DNA of 64,000 nt, from contig NZ_BDBT01000032.1 of the NCBI RefSeq assembly GCF_001613125.1, positions 1 to 64,000 of the forward strand, in the 5' to 3' direction. This document shows, one piece after another, positions 25,085-33,264 of this stretch. Position numbers and translations under genes: made by a program. The DNA comes from Nocardia shimofusensis NBRC 100134. Lineage in GTDB: Bacteria > Actinomycetota > Actinomycetes > Mycobacteriales > Mycobacteriaceae. Numbering within the stretch: the stretch's first letter is position 1; each line of letters begins with the position of its first letter. The notes beneath the pieces are model-generated. The model had not been told where the DNA came from and searched no databases. It saw only the letters and a program-made list of their open reading frames with translations.

Positions 25085-26578
25085 TCACGCGGCCGGGCCG
25101 ATCAGGCCGGCGACGATACGGGCCGACAGCATGACCAGCGGCAGCCCGCCGCCCGGGTGGGCCGAGCCGCCGACCAGGAACAGACCCGGCACCGGTGAGG
25201 TATTGGCCGGTCGTAGGAAGGCCGCGCGCGGACCGTTGGAGGACGAGCCGTAGATGCAGCCGCCGGGGGTGCAGGTGCGCCGCTCGAGGTCGGCCGGTGT
25301 GATGATCGATCTGTGCCGCACCCGAGGGCGCACCTCGAGGCCGCGTTCGGCCATGACCCGCAGGACCAGATCGGCGTAGTCGTCCGCCAGTCCCGGTGCG
25401 TCCCAGTCCATTCCTCGGACCGGGTCATGGCGAGGCGCGTTCACCAGGACGAACCAGGCGCCGGTGCCGGGGCCGGGCACGATCTCCGGGTCGTCGGGGG
25501 CCGACACGTACACCGTCGGCCGGGCCACCGGACGCATCGGGCCGCGGAAACCGAAGACCGCGTCGAACTCCGCGTCGTAGTCCTCGGCGAACAGCACGCG
25601 GTGGTGCGGTGTGTCCGCGGGGGGATCGTCGAGCGCCAGCAGGATCACGAAGCCCGACAGGGACGGGGTGGCCCGACGCAGCCGCGCCGCGGCCCGCCTG
25701 GTCGCCGGAGTTCGGACGAGGCGCTCGTACACCTGGCGAGCGTCGGCGTTGGCGACGACCAGGTCGGCTGTCGCGACGCTGCCGTCCGCGAGCACGGCGC
25801 CTGTGATGTGCCCGCGCGCATTCGTGGTCAGTTCGACGACCCCGGTATCGGTCTCGATCACGCCGCCGAGTTCGAGCAGCCTGTCACGTAGTGCTTCCGC
25901 GATACGGCCGAGTCCGCCGTGGACGTACCACGAACCCCATGCCTGTTCGGTCCACGGGATCGAGGCGAGTGCCGCGGGCGCGCGCCGGGGGTCGGAACCG
26001 GTGTAGGTGGCGTAGCGGTCGAGCAGCATCGTCAGGCGGGGATCGCGCAGGTAGCGGCGCCCGAGCCCACGAAGGGTGTGCCATGGGGCGACGGCGCGGA
26101 CGTCCGACGGCTTGATCACACCGCCGATCATGGTGCGCAACCGCATCGGGGATTCCAGGAACGGGCCGTGCGTCACCTCCCAGATGGTCCGGGCCCGATC
26201 CGACAGCGCCGACCACTGAGCGCCGCGGCCGGGACCGAGAGCTCGATCCAGGGCGGCGGGGATGTCGGCGAGCGTTCCCGGCATATCCAGTTCGGTGCCG
26301 TCCGGGAACCGGTACCTGGCCGCCGACGGCAGCCTCCGCAGCGAGAGCACATCGTGCACCGACGTACCGGCGGAGGCGAACAGTTCCTCCAACACGTGCG
26401 GCATCGTCAACAGCGAGGGGCCGGTGTCGAAGCGGAATCCGTCGAGTTCCACCACGCCGAGCTTCCCGCCGATCTCACGTGCCTGCTCCAGCACGGTGAC
26501 CTGGTGGCCCATGGCTTGCAGTCGCATCGCCGCGGCCAGTCCGCCGACCCCTGCGCCGACGACGAGAACCCGGCTCAC
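25085..26578 (-). CDS. Phytoene desaturase-family oxidoreductase (CrtI type)
   Basis: 497 residues. N-terminal FAD-binding motif VLVVGAGVGGLAAAMRLQ, family region FDTGPSLLTMPHVLEELF and the C-terminal bacterial-type phytoene dehydrogenase signature with VGGSAHPGGGLPLVMLSA. These enzymes desaturate or oxidise carotenoid backbones. No phytoene synthase lies nearby in the window, so the substrate may be a downstream carotenoid; the crtI/crtD/crtN subfamilies are not separable here. GTG at 26578 abuts the conserved FAD motif. Divergent from the gas-vesicle operon. Confidence 0.85.
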   Translation of the reverse strand: MSRVLVVGAGVGGLAAAMRLQAMGHQVTVLEQAREIGGKLGVVELDGFRFDTGPSLLTMPHVLEELFASAGTSVHDVLSLRRLPSAARYRFPDGTELDMPGTLADIPAALDRALGPGRGAQWSALSDRARTIWEVTHGPFLESPMRLRTMIGGVIKPSDVRAVAPWHTLRGLGRRYLRDPRLTMLLDRYATYTGSDPRRAPAALASIPWTEQAWGSWYVHGGLGRIAEALRDRLLELGGVIETDTGVVELTTNARGHITGAVLADGSVATADLVVANADARQVYERLVRTPATRRAAARLRRATPSLSGFVILLALDDPPADTPHHRVLFAEDYDAEFDAVFGFRGPMRPVARPTVYVSAPDDPEIVPGPGTGAWFVLVNAPRHDPVRGMDWDAPGLADDYADLVLRVMAERGLEVRPRVRHRSIITPADLERRTCTPGGCIYGSSSNGPRAAFLRPANTSPVPGLFLVGGSAHPGGGLPLVMLSARIVAGLIGPAA

Positions 26579-27046
26579 GCGAGGACCTCGGCATGGTCGT
26601 CCGCGCGCCGGTCGAGTGAAGCCATCCACCGCATCCTTCCCGTAGGACGGCGGCGCCGACCGCTCGGCTTCGGATCGCCGCTTCTCGGCACCGCGTCGTT
26701 CATGGCAGGCAGCCGTAACTCGCACCGGCTCGCTCTGCGCACTCTGCCACGCCGATGTCGCCTCGCGTGGCCGGAAACGCTGAGCGTGCCGATCGACAGC
26801 GGCAGCGGCAGGCCTACGCCCACCGGCACGTCAGGCGCGACCGCAGGCGTTTGCCGACCGATCGCCGCCGAGAGCCGCGAATGGCGGCTGTGGCGAATCG
26901 GCGAGGCGTGAGATGGAGAAATTCCGACCACCCAGCCGGTTTGCCGACGAGAATGTGGTCTAACCCACAGGAGAGGCACATCGAAACGCTGCCGGCCCGT
27001 GCGCTCAACACGGTGCATCGCCGTCGACGGCAGGCAAGGAGTGGTG
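26579..27046. other. 468-nt spacer before the gas-vesicle operon
   Basis: No supported gene. It must contain the promoter of the ten-gene run beginning at 27047. A loosely stress-sigma-like pair GGTTT (26938-26942) and GGTCTA (26957-26962) with a 14-bp spacer is the only candidate seen and is weak. Confidence 0.4.
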
Positions 27047-27790
27047 ATGAAGGGTGGCGCGAGATTGGCGATCGGTGTGGGCGTGGGCTATGTCCTCGGC
27101 CGCACGCGCAAGATGCGATTTGCGCTGGCACTGGCCGGCGCGGGACTGAGCAGACAGTCCGGTGCACAGGAGTTGCTGAAACGCGGGACGTCCCTGTTGG
27201 ACTCGTCGCCGGAACTGCTGAAGATCACCGAGACGGTCCGGGGCGAGCTGGGCGGCGCCGTGCGGGCCGCGGCAGTCAACGCGGCGGCGAACCGGGTCGA
27301 CGCGCTCAACGCGCGGCTGCGCAAGCCTGCCGACTCACAGGACGAGTCGCCTGCTGAGGACGAGTACGCGGACGACCTCGACCAGGACGAGGACGAGGAC
27401 CGGTCCGACAGCGACCTCGAGGACGAGGACGACTACGCCGACGACGAGTCCTCGGACGACGAAACCCCCGAGGACGAGGACGAGGTAACGGACGAGGAGA
27501 ACGACGAGGACTACACCGACGAAGACGACGAGGCGGAACTCGAAGACGACAAATCCACGGAAGAGGACTCCGAGTACGAGGACTCCGAGGACGAGGACTT
27601 CCCCGAAGAGGAGCAACCCCGCCCTCGTGCCCGGACCAGATCCGCCACGCCGTCACGGACGCGCGCGAGCAGGCCGCGCAAGAGCGAGAGCGCTGGTTCC
27701 GGCGGCAGGTCCGGGTCGACCCGGACCCGGCGCGTGCGAGCCGACGCCGATACCGCCGACCGCGCACCCGTTCGCCGGACAGGAAGGTGA
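27047..27790 (+). CDS. Gas-vesicle-cluster acidic accessory protein
   Basis: 247 residues, ATG after AAGGAG (5 nt). A conserved N-terminal 75 residues (IGVGVGYVLGRTRKMRFALA, glycine zipper-like and membrane-prone) is followed by about 90 residues made almost entirely of Asp/Glu with a few Ser/Tyr, then a basic Arg/Ser tail. The charge inversion along the chain is striking. Proteins of this type, often mislabelled DNA primase, head actinobacterial gas-vesicle operons (position of Streptomyces GvpY). Role unknown; an assembly scaffold or chaperone is possible. Five nt before the next gene. Confidence 0.75.
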   Translation: MKGGARLAIGVGVGYVLGRTRKMRFALALAGAGLSRQSGAQELLKRGTSLLDSSPELLKITETVRGELGGAVRAAAVNAAANRVDALNARLRKPADSQDESPAEDEYADDLDQDEDEDRSDSDLEDEDDYADDESSDDETPEDEDEVTDEENDEDYTDEDDEAELEDDKSTEEDSEYEDSEDEDFPEEEQPRPRARTRSATPSRTRASRPRKSESAGSGGRSGSTRTRRVRADADTADRAPVRRTGR

Positions 27791-27795
27791 GGACG

Positions 27796-29091
27796 ATGGC
27801 GAAGAGATCGATCGGTGATCTGCCCGGTGCGGACACCGCCCGTAAGCCCGCCGCCGCCGCGCGTCGGGCCGCCTCCACGGCCACAGGCCAGGCCGGTCGA
27901 GCGGCGTCCTCGACCGGTGGCAAGGCACGCCGGGCCGCCTCGTCCACCACTGGGCAAGCGCGTCGCTCGGCGTCGTCCACCGTCGGACAAGCGGGCCGCG
28001 CCGCGTCATCGACGGCGGGGAAGGTGCAGGAGCTCACGCCGTCCGGGCAGTTGCAGAAGTCGTTGCAGACTCTCGCGGGCACGGTGGCCGAACGAGCGCT
28101 CAGCGGTGTCACCAACAAGGTCACGGGGACCGCCGACCGGTTGCACGACTACGCCGAGGGCGGCGGCAGCGGCAATCTGCTGTCGGCGATGACCGGCGTG
28201 GAGAAGCTCGCCGGTGGCGCGTCACCGATGAAGGCGGCGATGAGCGCGGGCATGTCCCACCTAGGCCACACCGTCCAGGACAAGCTGCACGACGCGAAGG
28301 ACTCGCTGCTCGGCGGCAAGGGCAAAGGCGGCGGCGGTAAGAAACTGAAGCTGACAAATATCGTGGAGCAGATCGACGTCGGCGTCCCGATTCAACTGGC
28401 CTACGACCAGTGGACGCAGTTCGCGGACTTCCCGAAGTTCATGAAGAAGGTCGAGCAGGTCGAGCAGGTGTCCGACGAGAAGCTGACCTGGACCGGCAAG
28501 GTGTTCTGGTCGCGGCGGAGCTGGGATTCGACCATCACCGAGCAGGTCCCGTTCGATCGGATCGTCTGGCGCTCCAAAGGGGACAAGGGCTACATCGACG
28601 GGGCGGTGACCTTCCACGAGCTCGCTCCGGACCTGACCCGCATCATCATGGTCCTCGAGTACCACCCGGGCGGACTGTTCGAGAAGACCGCGAACCTGTG
28701 GCGGGCCGTGGGCAGGCGAACACGGTTGGAGCTCAAGCATTTCCAGCGCCATGTCATGACCGAGGCGGTCCTGCATCCCGACGACATCGAGGGCTGGCAC
28801 GGGGAGATCCGCGACAAGAAGGTGGTCTCCGAGAACGCCGTCGACGAGGAGTCGCCGGACGAGGAAGCGGCCGAAGAGGAGGCGCCCGACGAGGCAGCGG
28901 CTGACGAAGACACTGCCGAGGAGGAGCCGGCCGACACCAAGACCGCGCCCAGGCGGACGTCTCGCAAGCCCAAGGCCGCCGACGACGAGAACACCGACGG
29001 CGCGCAACGATCCGCGACGTCCCGCAGGCCGGTCCGGCGGCGGAGCGCGGCCGAACGCCGAGGCGCCGACCGGGAAGGCGGACGACCATGA
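27796..29091 (+). CDS. SRPBCC-domain gas-vesicle-cluster protein with 11-mer repeats
   Basis: 431 residues. Residues 24-78 are five exact-length 11-residue repeats (RAASSTxGxAx). Residues about 184-318 are a polyketide-cyclase/SRPBCC fold (VPIQLAYDQWTQFADFPKFM; FDRIVWRSKGDKGYIDGAV). The C-terminal 110 residues are acidic then Arg/Lys-rich. Position and domain match the SRPBCC protein (GvpZ) of Streptomyces gas-vesicle loci. ATG at 27796 chosen; GTG at 27787 is a possible start. The stop overlaps gvpA (ATGA). Could bind a hydrophobic ligand or the vesicle shell. Confidence 0.8.
   Translation: MAKRSIGDLPGADTARKPAAAARRAASTATGQAGRAASSTGGKARRAASSTTGQARRSASSTVGQAGRAASSTAGKVQELTPSGQLQKSLQTLAGTVAERALSGVTNKVTGTADRLHDYAEGGGSGNLLSAMTGVEKLAGGASPMKAAMSAGMSHLGHTVQDKLHDAKDSLLGGKGKGGGGKKLKLTNIVEQIDVGVPIQLAYDQWTQFADFPKFMKKVEQVEQVSDEKLTWTGKVFWSRRSWDSTITEQVPFDRIVWRSKGDKGYIDGAVTFHELAPDLTRIIMVLEYHPGGLFEKTANLWRAVGRRTRLELKHFQRHVMTEAVLHPDDIEGWHGEIRDKKVVSENAVDEESPDEEAAEEEAPDEAAADEDTAEEEPADTKTAPRRTSRKPKAADDENTDGAQRSATSRRPVRRRSAAERRGADREGGRP
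27865..28029 (+). repeat. Five tandem 33-bp units coding 11-residue repeats
   Basis: Codons 24-78 of the SRPBCC protein: units start at R24, R35, R46, R57 and R68 with consensus R-A-A-S-S-T-x-G-x-A-x. Period 11 is that of amphipathic 3-11 helices found in LEA proteins and synucleins. Confidence 0.8.
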
Positions 29092-29492
29092 CGATCGAAC
29101 CCGCGGGTGGTGGCGGGGGCGCGGGCACCATGGCCCGCCCGAACTCGTCGAGCCTGGCCGACGTGGTCGACACGATTCTCGACAAGGGACTGGTCATCGA
29201 TGCGTTCGCCCGGGTGTCGCTGGTCGGGATCGAGTTGGTCACCATCGACGCGAGAGTCGTGGTGGCCAGTGTCGACACCTATCTGCGTTTCGCGGAGGCG
29301 GTGAATCGGCTCGACATCTCCGAGAGCGACGCGAAGGGGCTGCCCGATCTGGTCGGCGACGTCGCGTCGGGCGGCGCCAAGCACAAGACCAAGGGCGCCA
29401 TCGAAGCCGCGGGCGAGAAGGTCATGGACCTGCTCGACGAGGTCGAGGACAAACGCCAACGATCACGCCAGCCGCGGGACAGGGGGCGCTGA
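29088..29492 (+). CDS. gvpA: Gas vesicle structural protein GvpA
   Basis: 134 residues. The core (SLADVVDTILDKGLVIDAFA, then VSLVGIELVTIDARVVVAS, then YLRFAEAV) is nearly the canonical GvpA rib-forming shell subunit, whose amphipathic beta-hairpin lines the gas space. Unlike the 70-residue cyanobacterial protein it has a 21-residue Gly-rich N-terminal extension and a charged tail of about 55 residues. Both neighbours overlap it (4 nt and 1 nt), showing tight coupling. Two further GvpA-like proteins, J and S, follow in the same operon. Confidence 0.93.
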   Translation: MTIEPAGGGGGAGTMARPNSSSLADVVDTILDKGLVIDAFARVSLVGIELVTIDARVVVASVDTYLRFAEAVNRLDISESDAKGLPDLVGDVASGGAKHKTKGAIEAAGEKVMDLLDEVEDKRQRSRQPRDRGR

Positions 29493-30250
29493 TGTCCGGG
29501 GAGACCGCGGTGTATGTGTACGGCATCGTGCCCGGCGATGTGGAGCCGGAGGATTCCGCGTCCGGCGTGGGCGATCCACCGAGCGAGGTGAGCGTGGTGC
29601 GCCACGGTGACATCGCCGCGCTGGTCAGCGAGATTCCGGTCGGTCGGCCGCTGGGCACCCCGGACGATCTGACCGCGCACGCGCGCCTGCTGGACGGTTC
29701 GGCCGCCGTCGCGCCGGTGCTGCCATTACGGTTCGGCGCGGTCATGACCGATGCCGACGCGGTGGAGAAGGAACTGCTCGCGGACAACGAGGACTCGCTG
29801 CGTGCCGCGATGACCGAACTGGAGGGTCGCGCGCAGTTCGTGATCAAAGGACGCTACGTCGAGAAGGCGATTCTGCGCGAACTGATCGCGGGCAACGCCG
29901 AGGCGGAGCGGCTGCGTGAGGCGATTCGCGACAAGTCCGAGGACGCGACGCGCAACGAACGCATCGCCCTCGGCGAGATGATCGGCAAGGCGATCGAGCA
30001 GCGGCGCGCGGCGGACACCGAGCGGGTGATCGGTGAACTCGACGATCTCGACCCGATGGTCAACCGCCGGCAGCCGACCCATGAGGAGGACGCGGTGCAC
30101 ATCGCCGTCCTGATCGAACTGGCGCGCCAGGGTGATCTCGAGCAGACGCTGACGGAGCTGGCGCAGGAGTGGGACGGCCGCGTGGAGCTGAGCCTGCTCG
30201 GTCCGATGGCGGCTTACGACTTCGTTGTCGCACCGCAACCGGAGGGCTGA
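29492..30250 (+). CDS. gvpF: Gas vesicle protein GvpF (GvpF/GvpL family)
   Basis: 252 residues. Starts with the family strand AVYVYGIVPGD, has LPLRFGAVMTDADAVEKEL in the middle and ends DGRVELSLLGPMAAYDFVV. GvpF binds GvpA on its gas-facing side and is thought to help nucleate the shell. ATG overlaps the gvpA stop by one base (TGATG). A second, divergent family member (GvpL) is four genes downstream. Confidence 0.93.
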   Translation: MSGETAVYVYGIVPGDVEPEDSASGVGDPPSEVSVVRHGDIAALVSEIPVGRPLGTPDDLTAHARLLDGSAAVAPVLPLRFGAVMTDADAVEKELLADNEDSLRAAMTELEGRAQFVIKGRYVEKAILRELIAGNAEAERLREAIRDKSEDATRNERIALGEMIGKAIEQRRAADTERVIGELDDLDPMVNRRQPTHEEDAVHIAVLIELARQGDLEQTLTELAQEWDGRVELSLLGPMAAYDFVVAPQPEG

Positions 30251-30253
30251 ACC

Positions 30254-30511
30254 ATGGGGCTGGTGTCGTCGCTGTTGCTGCTTCCGCTCGCGCCGGTGCG
30301 CGGTGTGGTGTGGCTGGCCGAGGTCATTCAGGAACGCGTCGAGCAGGAACAGCACGATCCGGCGAAGGTGCGGCATGAGATCGAGGCGATCGACGAGGCG
30401 GCGGCCGCGGGCGAATTGTCCGACGAGGAGCGGCGACACGCGCAGCAACAGGTCCTCGATCGGTTGATGCGGCCGAGCGATTCGGCCGCCCCGCCTGCCG
30501 GAGAGGAGTGA
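30254..30511 (+). CDS. gvpG: Gas vesicle protein GvpG
   Basis: 85 residues. Hydrophobic N-terminus (MGLVSSLLLLPLAPVRGVVW) followed by a charged helix (LAEVIQERVEQE) is the standard GvpG form. Minor accessory protein required for assembly in haloarchaeal and bacterial systems. Starts 3 nt after gvpF and overlaps gvpO by 4 nt. Confidence 0.9.
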   Translation: MGLVSSLLLLPLAPVRGVVWLAEVIQERVEQEQHDPAKVRHEIEAIDEAAAAGELSDEERRHAQQQVLDRLMRPSDSAAPPAGEE

Positions 30512-30849
30512 TCGAGGTGACCCGCGAGCCCGCAGACGACGATCCCGAGCCTGCCGACCAGTTCGCCGGCCGGGCCGCGGCCACCCCGGTCGAGGCCGCC
30601 GCCGCGGCGACCGAGCAACTGCGCGCGCTGATCGCCAAAGAACCGGAGGGCACCACCTCCATGGCGCCGACCGAGGACGGCTGGACGGTGGAGATCGAGG
30701 TGCTCGAGGACCGCCGCATCCCCTCGTCCTCTGACATGCTCGCCCTCTACGAGGTGGAGATCGACATGGACGGCAACCTGCTCGCCTACCACCGGACCCG
30801 CCGCTACAGCCGAGGCAGCGCCGACATCGGCGGGAGTGGTCGGTCATGA
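30508..30849 (+). CDS. gvpO: Gas vesicle protein GvpO
   Basis: 113 residues. The conserved C-terminal half reads GWTVEIEVLEDRRIPSSSDM then ALYEVEIDMDGNLLAYHRT and RRYSRG, the GvpO pattern. The N-terminal 45 residues are Ala/Asp-rich linker. GTG at 30508 overlaps the gvpG stop; a second GTG at 30517 is possible. In haloarchaea GvpO affects vesicle gene expression. Confidence 0.9.
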   Translation: MIEVTREPADDDPEPADQFAGRAAATPVEAAAAATEQLRALIAKEPEGTTSMAPTEDGWTVEIEVLEDRRIPSSSDMLALYEVEIDMDGNLLAYHRTRRYSRGSADIGGSGRS

Positions 30850-31232
30850 CGGTGGTCGGAGGCTCGTCGTCCGCCCCGCAGCCCTACGGAGGCGGCCACC
30901 AGTCGACGAACCTCGGCGACATCCTCGAACGGGTGCTGGACAAGGGGCTGGTGATCGCCGGCGACATCCAGGTGAACCTGCTCGACATCGAGCTCCTGAC
31001 GATCAAACTGCGCTTGGTCGTCGCCTCGCTGGAGACCGCGAAAGCGGTGGGCATCGACTGGTGGGAGACCGATCCGTGGTTGAACAGCAAGGCGCACACG
31101 AACGAGCGCCGCGATCGCGATCTCGAACTGGAGAACCGGGAACTGCGTGAGCGGATCGCCCAGCTGGAGGGCGCGCGCCGGGTGGAGGCGCGCACCGAAG
31201 TCCCCGCCGAAGTGGAAGACGAGCGACGGTGA
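30846..31232 (+). CDS. gvpJ: Gas vesicle protein GvpJ (GvpA-like)
   Basis: 128 residues. GvpA-related core (LGDILERVLDKGLVIAGDIQ, then VNLLDIELLTIKLRLVVASL) followed by GIDWWETDPWL, typical of the J group, and a charged coiled-coil tail (LELENRELRERIAQLE). J proteins are minor GvpA homologues thought to build vesicle tips or the nucleus. Overlaps genes on both sides by 4 nt. Confidence 0.88.
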   Translation: MTVVGGSSSAPQPYGGGHQSTNLGDILERVLDKGLVIAGDIQVNLLDIELLTIKLRLVVASLETAKAVGIDWWETDPWLNSKAHTNERRDRDLELENRELRERIAQLEGARRVEARTEVPAEVEDERR

Positions 31233-32020
31233 TCGACGGCGAAGGGGTATGGCTCTATGCCGTGACCGATGCCACGTCGGACTCCGACGACCTCGGCGCG
31301 ATGACCGGCGTCGCCGGCGAACCACTGCGCCGGATCCGCGCCGATGACCTGACCGCGGTAGTCGGATCGGTGCCGCTGGCGGTCTTCGGGGAGCAGCCGT
31401 TGCGCTCGAATCTGGAAGACCTGGACTGGCTGGACGGCGTGGCGCGCACACACGACGCGGTGGTGTCGGCGCTGGCGCGGCGCGCGCCGACCGTGCCGAT
31501 GCGGCTGGCGACCGTGTTCCTCGACGACGACCGTGTGCGTGCCCTGCTCGAGGGGCGGCGAGCGGATTTCGAGTCGGCGCTCGTGCTGGTGGAAGGCCGC
31601 ACGGAGTGGGGGGTCAAGGGTTACGGCGACCGGGAGGCGTTGACCGCGGCGGTGGCGGCGGCGGGCGCCGCCGATGGTGCGGGCGGCGGGTCCGGCACGG
31701 CGTATCTGCGCCGCCGGCGTGCACAGCTGACCGCGCAGGACACCGTCGAGCAGGAGACAGCCGAGCGTGTCGAGCAGATTCACCAGGCGCTGGTCCGGGA
31801 GGCCGCGGCGGGCAAACGGCAACCGGCGACCGATCCGGCCCTGAGCCGTACCAAAGAGTGGATGGTGCTCAACGGCAGCTATCTGGTGGACGATGATCGC
31901 AGCGAGTCCTTCGCGACCGCCGTCGCCGCGCTCGGTGAGCGCTTTCCCGGCATCCGGCTCGAGCTCACGGGACCGTGGCCGCCGTACTCGTTCGTCGGCG
32001 TGGGCAAGGATCCGGCATGA
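31229..32020 (+). CDS. gvpL: Gas vesicle protein GvpL (GvpF/GvpL family)
   Basis: 263 residues. Family strands at the start (GVWLYAVTDATSD), a PTVPMRLATVFLDDDRVRAL core equivalent to the LPLRFG region of GvpF, and LELTGPWPPYSFVG at the end. In haloarchaea GvpL contacts all other accessory Gvp proteins and may organise assembly. GTG at 31229 overlaps gvpJ by 4 nt. Confidence 0.9.
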   Translation: MIDGEGVWLYAVTDATSDSDDLGAMTGVAGEPLRRIRADDLTAVVGSVPLAVFGEQPLRSNLEDLDWLDGVARTHDAVVSALARRAPTVPMRLATVFLDDDRVRALLEGRRADFESALVLVEGRTEWGVKGYGDREALTAAVAAAGAADGAGGGSGTAYLRRRRAQLTAQDTVEQETAERVEQIHQALVREAAAGKRQPATDPALSRTKEWMVLNGSYLVDDDRSESFATAVAALGERFPGIRLELTGPWPPYSFVGVGKDPA

Positions 32021-32259
32021 GAGCCGCCGACGGGGAACGCCGTGTCGCGCTGGTCGATCTGCTGGATCGGGTACTCGCCGGCGGCGTCGTCATCTCCGGC
32101 GACATCAAACTCTCCATCGCCGACGTCGACATGGTGCAGATCTCGCTGCGCGCGCTGATCTCCTCGATCAGCGCCCTGACCGCGACGCCGCCGAAACCCG
32201 CTGCCCTCGACCCGACCGGCGGTCGAACGCCGGAGCTGGAGCCGTCCGGCGATGGCTGA
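32017..32259 (+). CDS. gvpS: Gas vesicle protein GvpS (short GvpA-like)
   Basis: 80 residues. Core VALVDLLDRVLAGGVVISGD then IKLSIADVDMVQISLRALIS is a divergent GvpA/J/M-type domain with a Pro-rich tail. The name follows the Streptomyces gene order; GvpM would be the equivalent elsewhere. ATG at 32017 overlaps gvpL (ATGA); a frame extending to 31975 lies within gvpL and is not needed. Confidence 0.83.
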   Translation: MRAADGERRVALVDLLDRVLAGGVVISGDIKLSIADVDMVQISLRALISSISALTATPPKPAALDPTGGRTPELEPSGDG

Positions 32260-32560
32260 ATCCAGCGGTGTGCCACCGAGAATCGACGCGGATCCCGAGT
32301 CCGTCGAACGCGGGCTCGTCACGCTGGTGCTGACCCTGGTGGAGCTGCTGCGCCAGCTGATGGAACGGCAGGCGGTGCGCCGGGTCGACGACGGCGACCT
32401 GACCGACGACCAGATCGAGCGGATCGGCACCACCCTGATGCTGCTCGAACAGCGCATGGCCGAGTTGCGCGAGCACTTCGGCCTCGAACCGGAGGACCTG
32501 AACATCGACCTGGGGCCGCTGGGGACCCTACTACCCGAAAGGCGCTATGACGGGTGGTGA
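32252..32560 (+). CDS. gvpK: Gas vesicle protein GvpK
   Basis: 102 residues. GLVTLVLTLVELLRQLMERQ, AVRRVDDGDLTDDQIERIG and the ending LNIDLGPLGTLLPE are diagnostic of GvpK. Last gene of the run; its start overlaps gvpS by 8 nt and the toxin gene converges 36 nt downstream. No GvpN ATPase or GvpC is present, as in Streptomyces clusters. Confidence 0.93.
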   Translation: MAESSGVPPRIDADPESVERGLVTLVLTLVELLRQLMERQAVRRVDDGDLTDDQIERIGTTLMLLEQRMAELREHFGLEPEDLNIDLGPLGTLLPERRYDGW

Positions 32561-32596
32561 ACCCGCTCGAGGACACCGAGGCGAAGCCGAGATCGG

Positions 32597-33016
32597 TCAG
32601 TCGGTCCACGGGTCGATCAGCGGCACACCCATAGTCGCGAAGTCCTTCACATTCCGGGTCACCACCGTCATGCCGTGCTCGGCAGCCGTCGCGGCGATCA
32701 TGGCGTCGCGCTCTGGCCGCGGGTCAGGAACGTGCAGTTGCGCGGCACGTCGCGCAGTGGCCAGGTCGAATGGCAATATGCGGCCCGCGAATACGTCGAG
32801 CAGGTCATCTTCCAGCCACATGCGCAAGCGTTTGCCTTGCGTCCCGTCGCGTCGTTCGACCCGGCCGATTCCGACCTCGAGCTCCGTCACGGTCACGGCG
32901 CTCAGATACAGCTCTGACGGCCTGCGGGCGCGCGCCCACGCGCGGACCGAGGCATTCGCCACCCGATCCGACTTCCGCAGTTCGCTGACCACGTTCGTAT
33001 CCAGTACGAAGGTCAC
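32597..33016 (-). CDS. VapC-type PIN-domain toxin
   Basis: 139 residues, PIN-fold ribonuclease of the FitB/VapC group. Acidic metal-binding residues are visible: D6 in FVLDTNVVSE, a Glu in TVTELEVG, and Asp in PERDAMIAATA with the late VVTRNVKDF. GTG start overlaps the antitoxin stop (GTGA), the normal antitoxin-first order. Expected to cleave a specific RNA when the antitoxin is degraded. It converges with gvpK. Confidence 0.92.
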   Translation of the reverse strand: MTFVLDTNVVSELRKSDRVANASVRAWARARRPSELYLSAVTVTELEVGIGRVERRDGTQGKRLRMWLEDDLLDVFAGRILPFDLATARRAAQLHVPDPRPERDAMIAATAAEHGMTVVTRNVKDFATMGVPLIDPWTD

Positions 33017-33252
33017 AGCTCGGGCACCCTCAGTTCGACGGACAACGGCGACGGATCGAACTCGATGTCGTCGTCCATGCTCAGACGCTCCACGATGTCC
33101 TGGCTATCCGCGCGTAGTCTTCGATACTCCTCGATCGACAGCAGTACGAAGGCTCCCTCGCCGCGATCGGTGATCACCACCGGGCCCTCGGCCGCAGCGC
33201 GCTTCGCGGCACTGACGTCACGGTTGAACTCTCTGGCACTCATCGTGGTCAT
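33013..33252 (-). CDS. Phd/YefM-type antitoxin
   Basis: 79 residues. SAREFNRDVSAAKRAAAEGP and VVITDRGEGAFVLLSIEEYR are the DNA-binding fold of Phd-type antitoxins; the C-terminal acidic tail (DDDIEFDP) should wrap the toxin. ATG at 33252 follows GGAGG closely. The perfect palindrome just upstream is the expected autoregulatory operator. Confidence 0.9.
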   Translation of the reverse strand: MTTMSAREFNRDVSAAKRAAAEGPVVITDRGEGAFVLLSIEEYRRLRADSQDIVERLSMDDDIEFDPSPLSVELRVPEL

Positions 33253-33264
33253 GCGACCTCCAAG

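Noticed and set aside
27335..27616. Val/Leu-rich minus-strand frame resembling a membrane protein
   Set aside because: It is the reverse reading of the GAG/GAC-rich acidic repeat; hydrophobicity is an artefact of the complement.
27047..27790. Labelling the acidic gvp protein as a DNA primase
   Set aside because: No primase motif; such labels come from low-complexity acidic matches.
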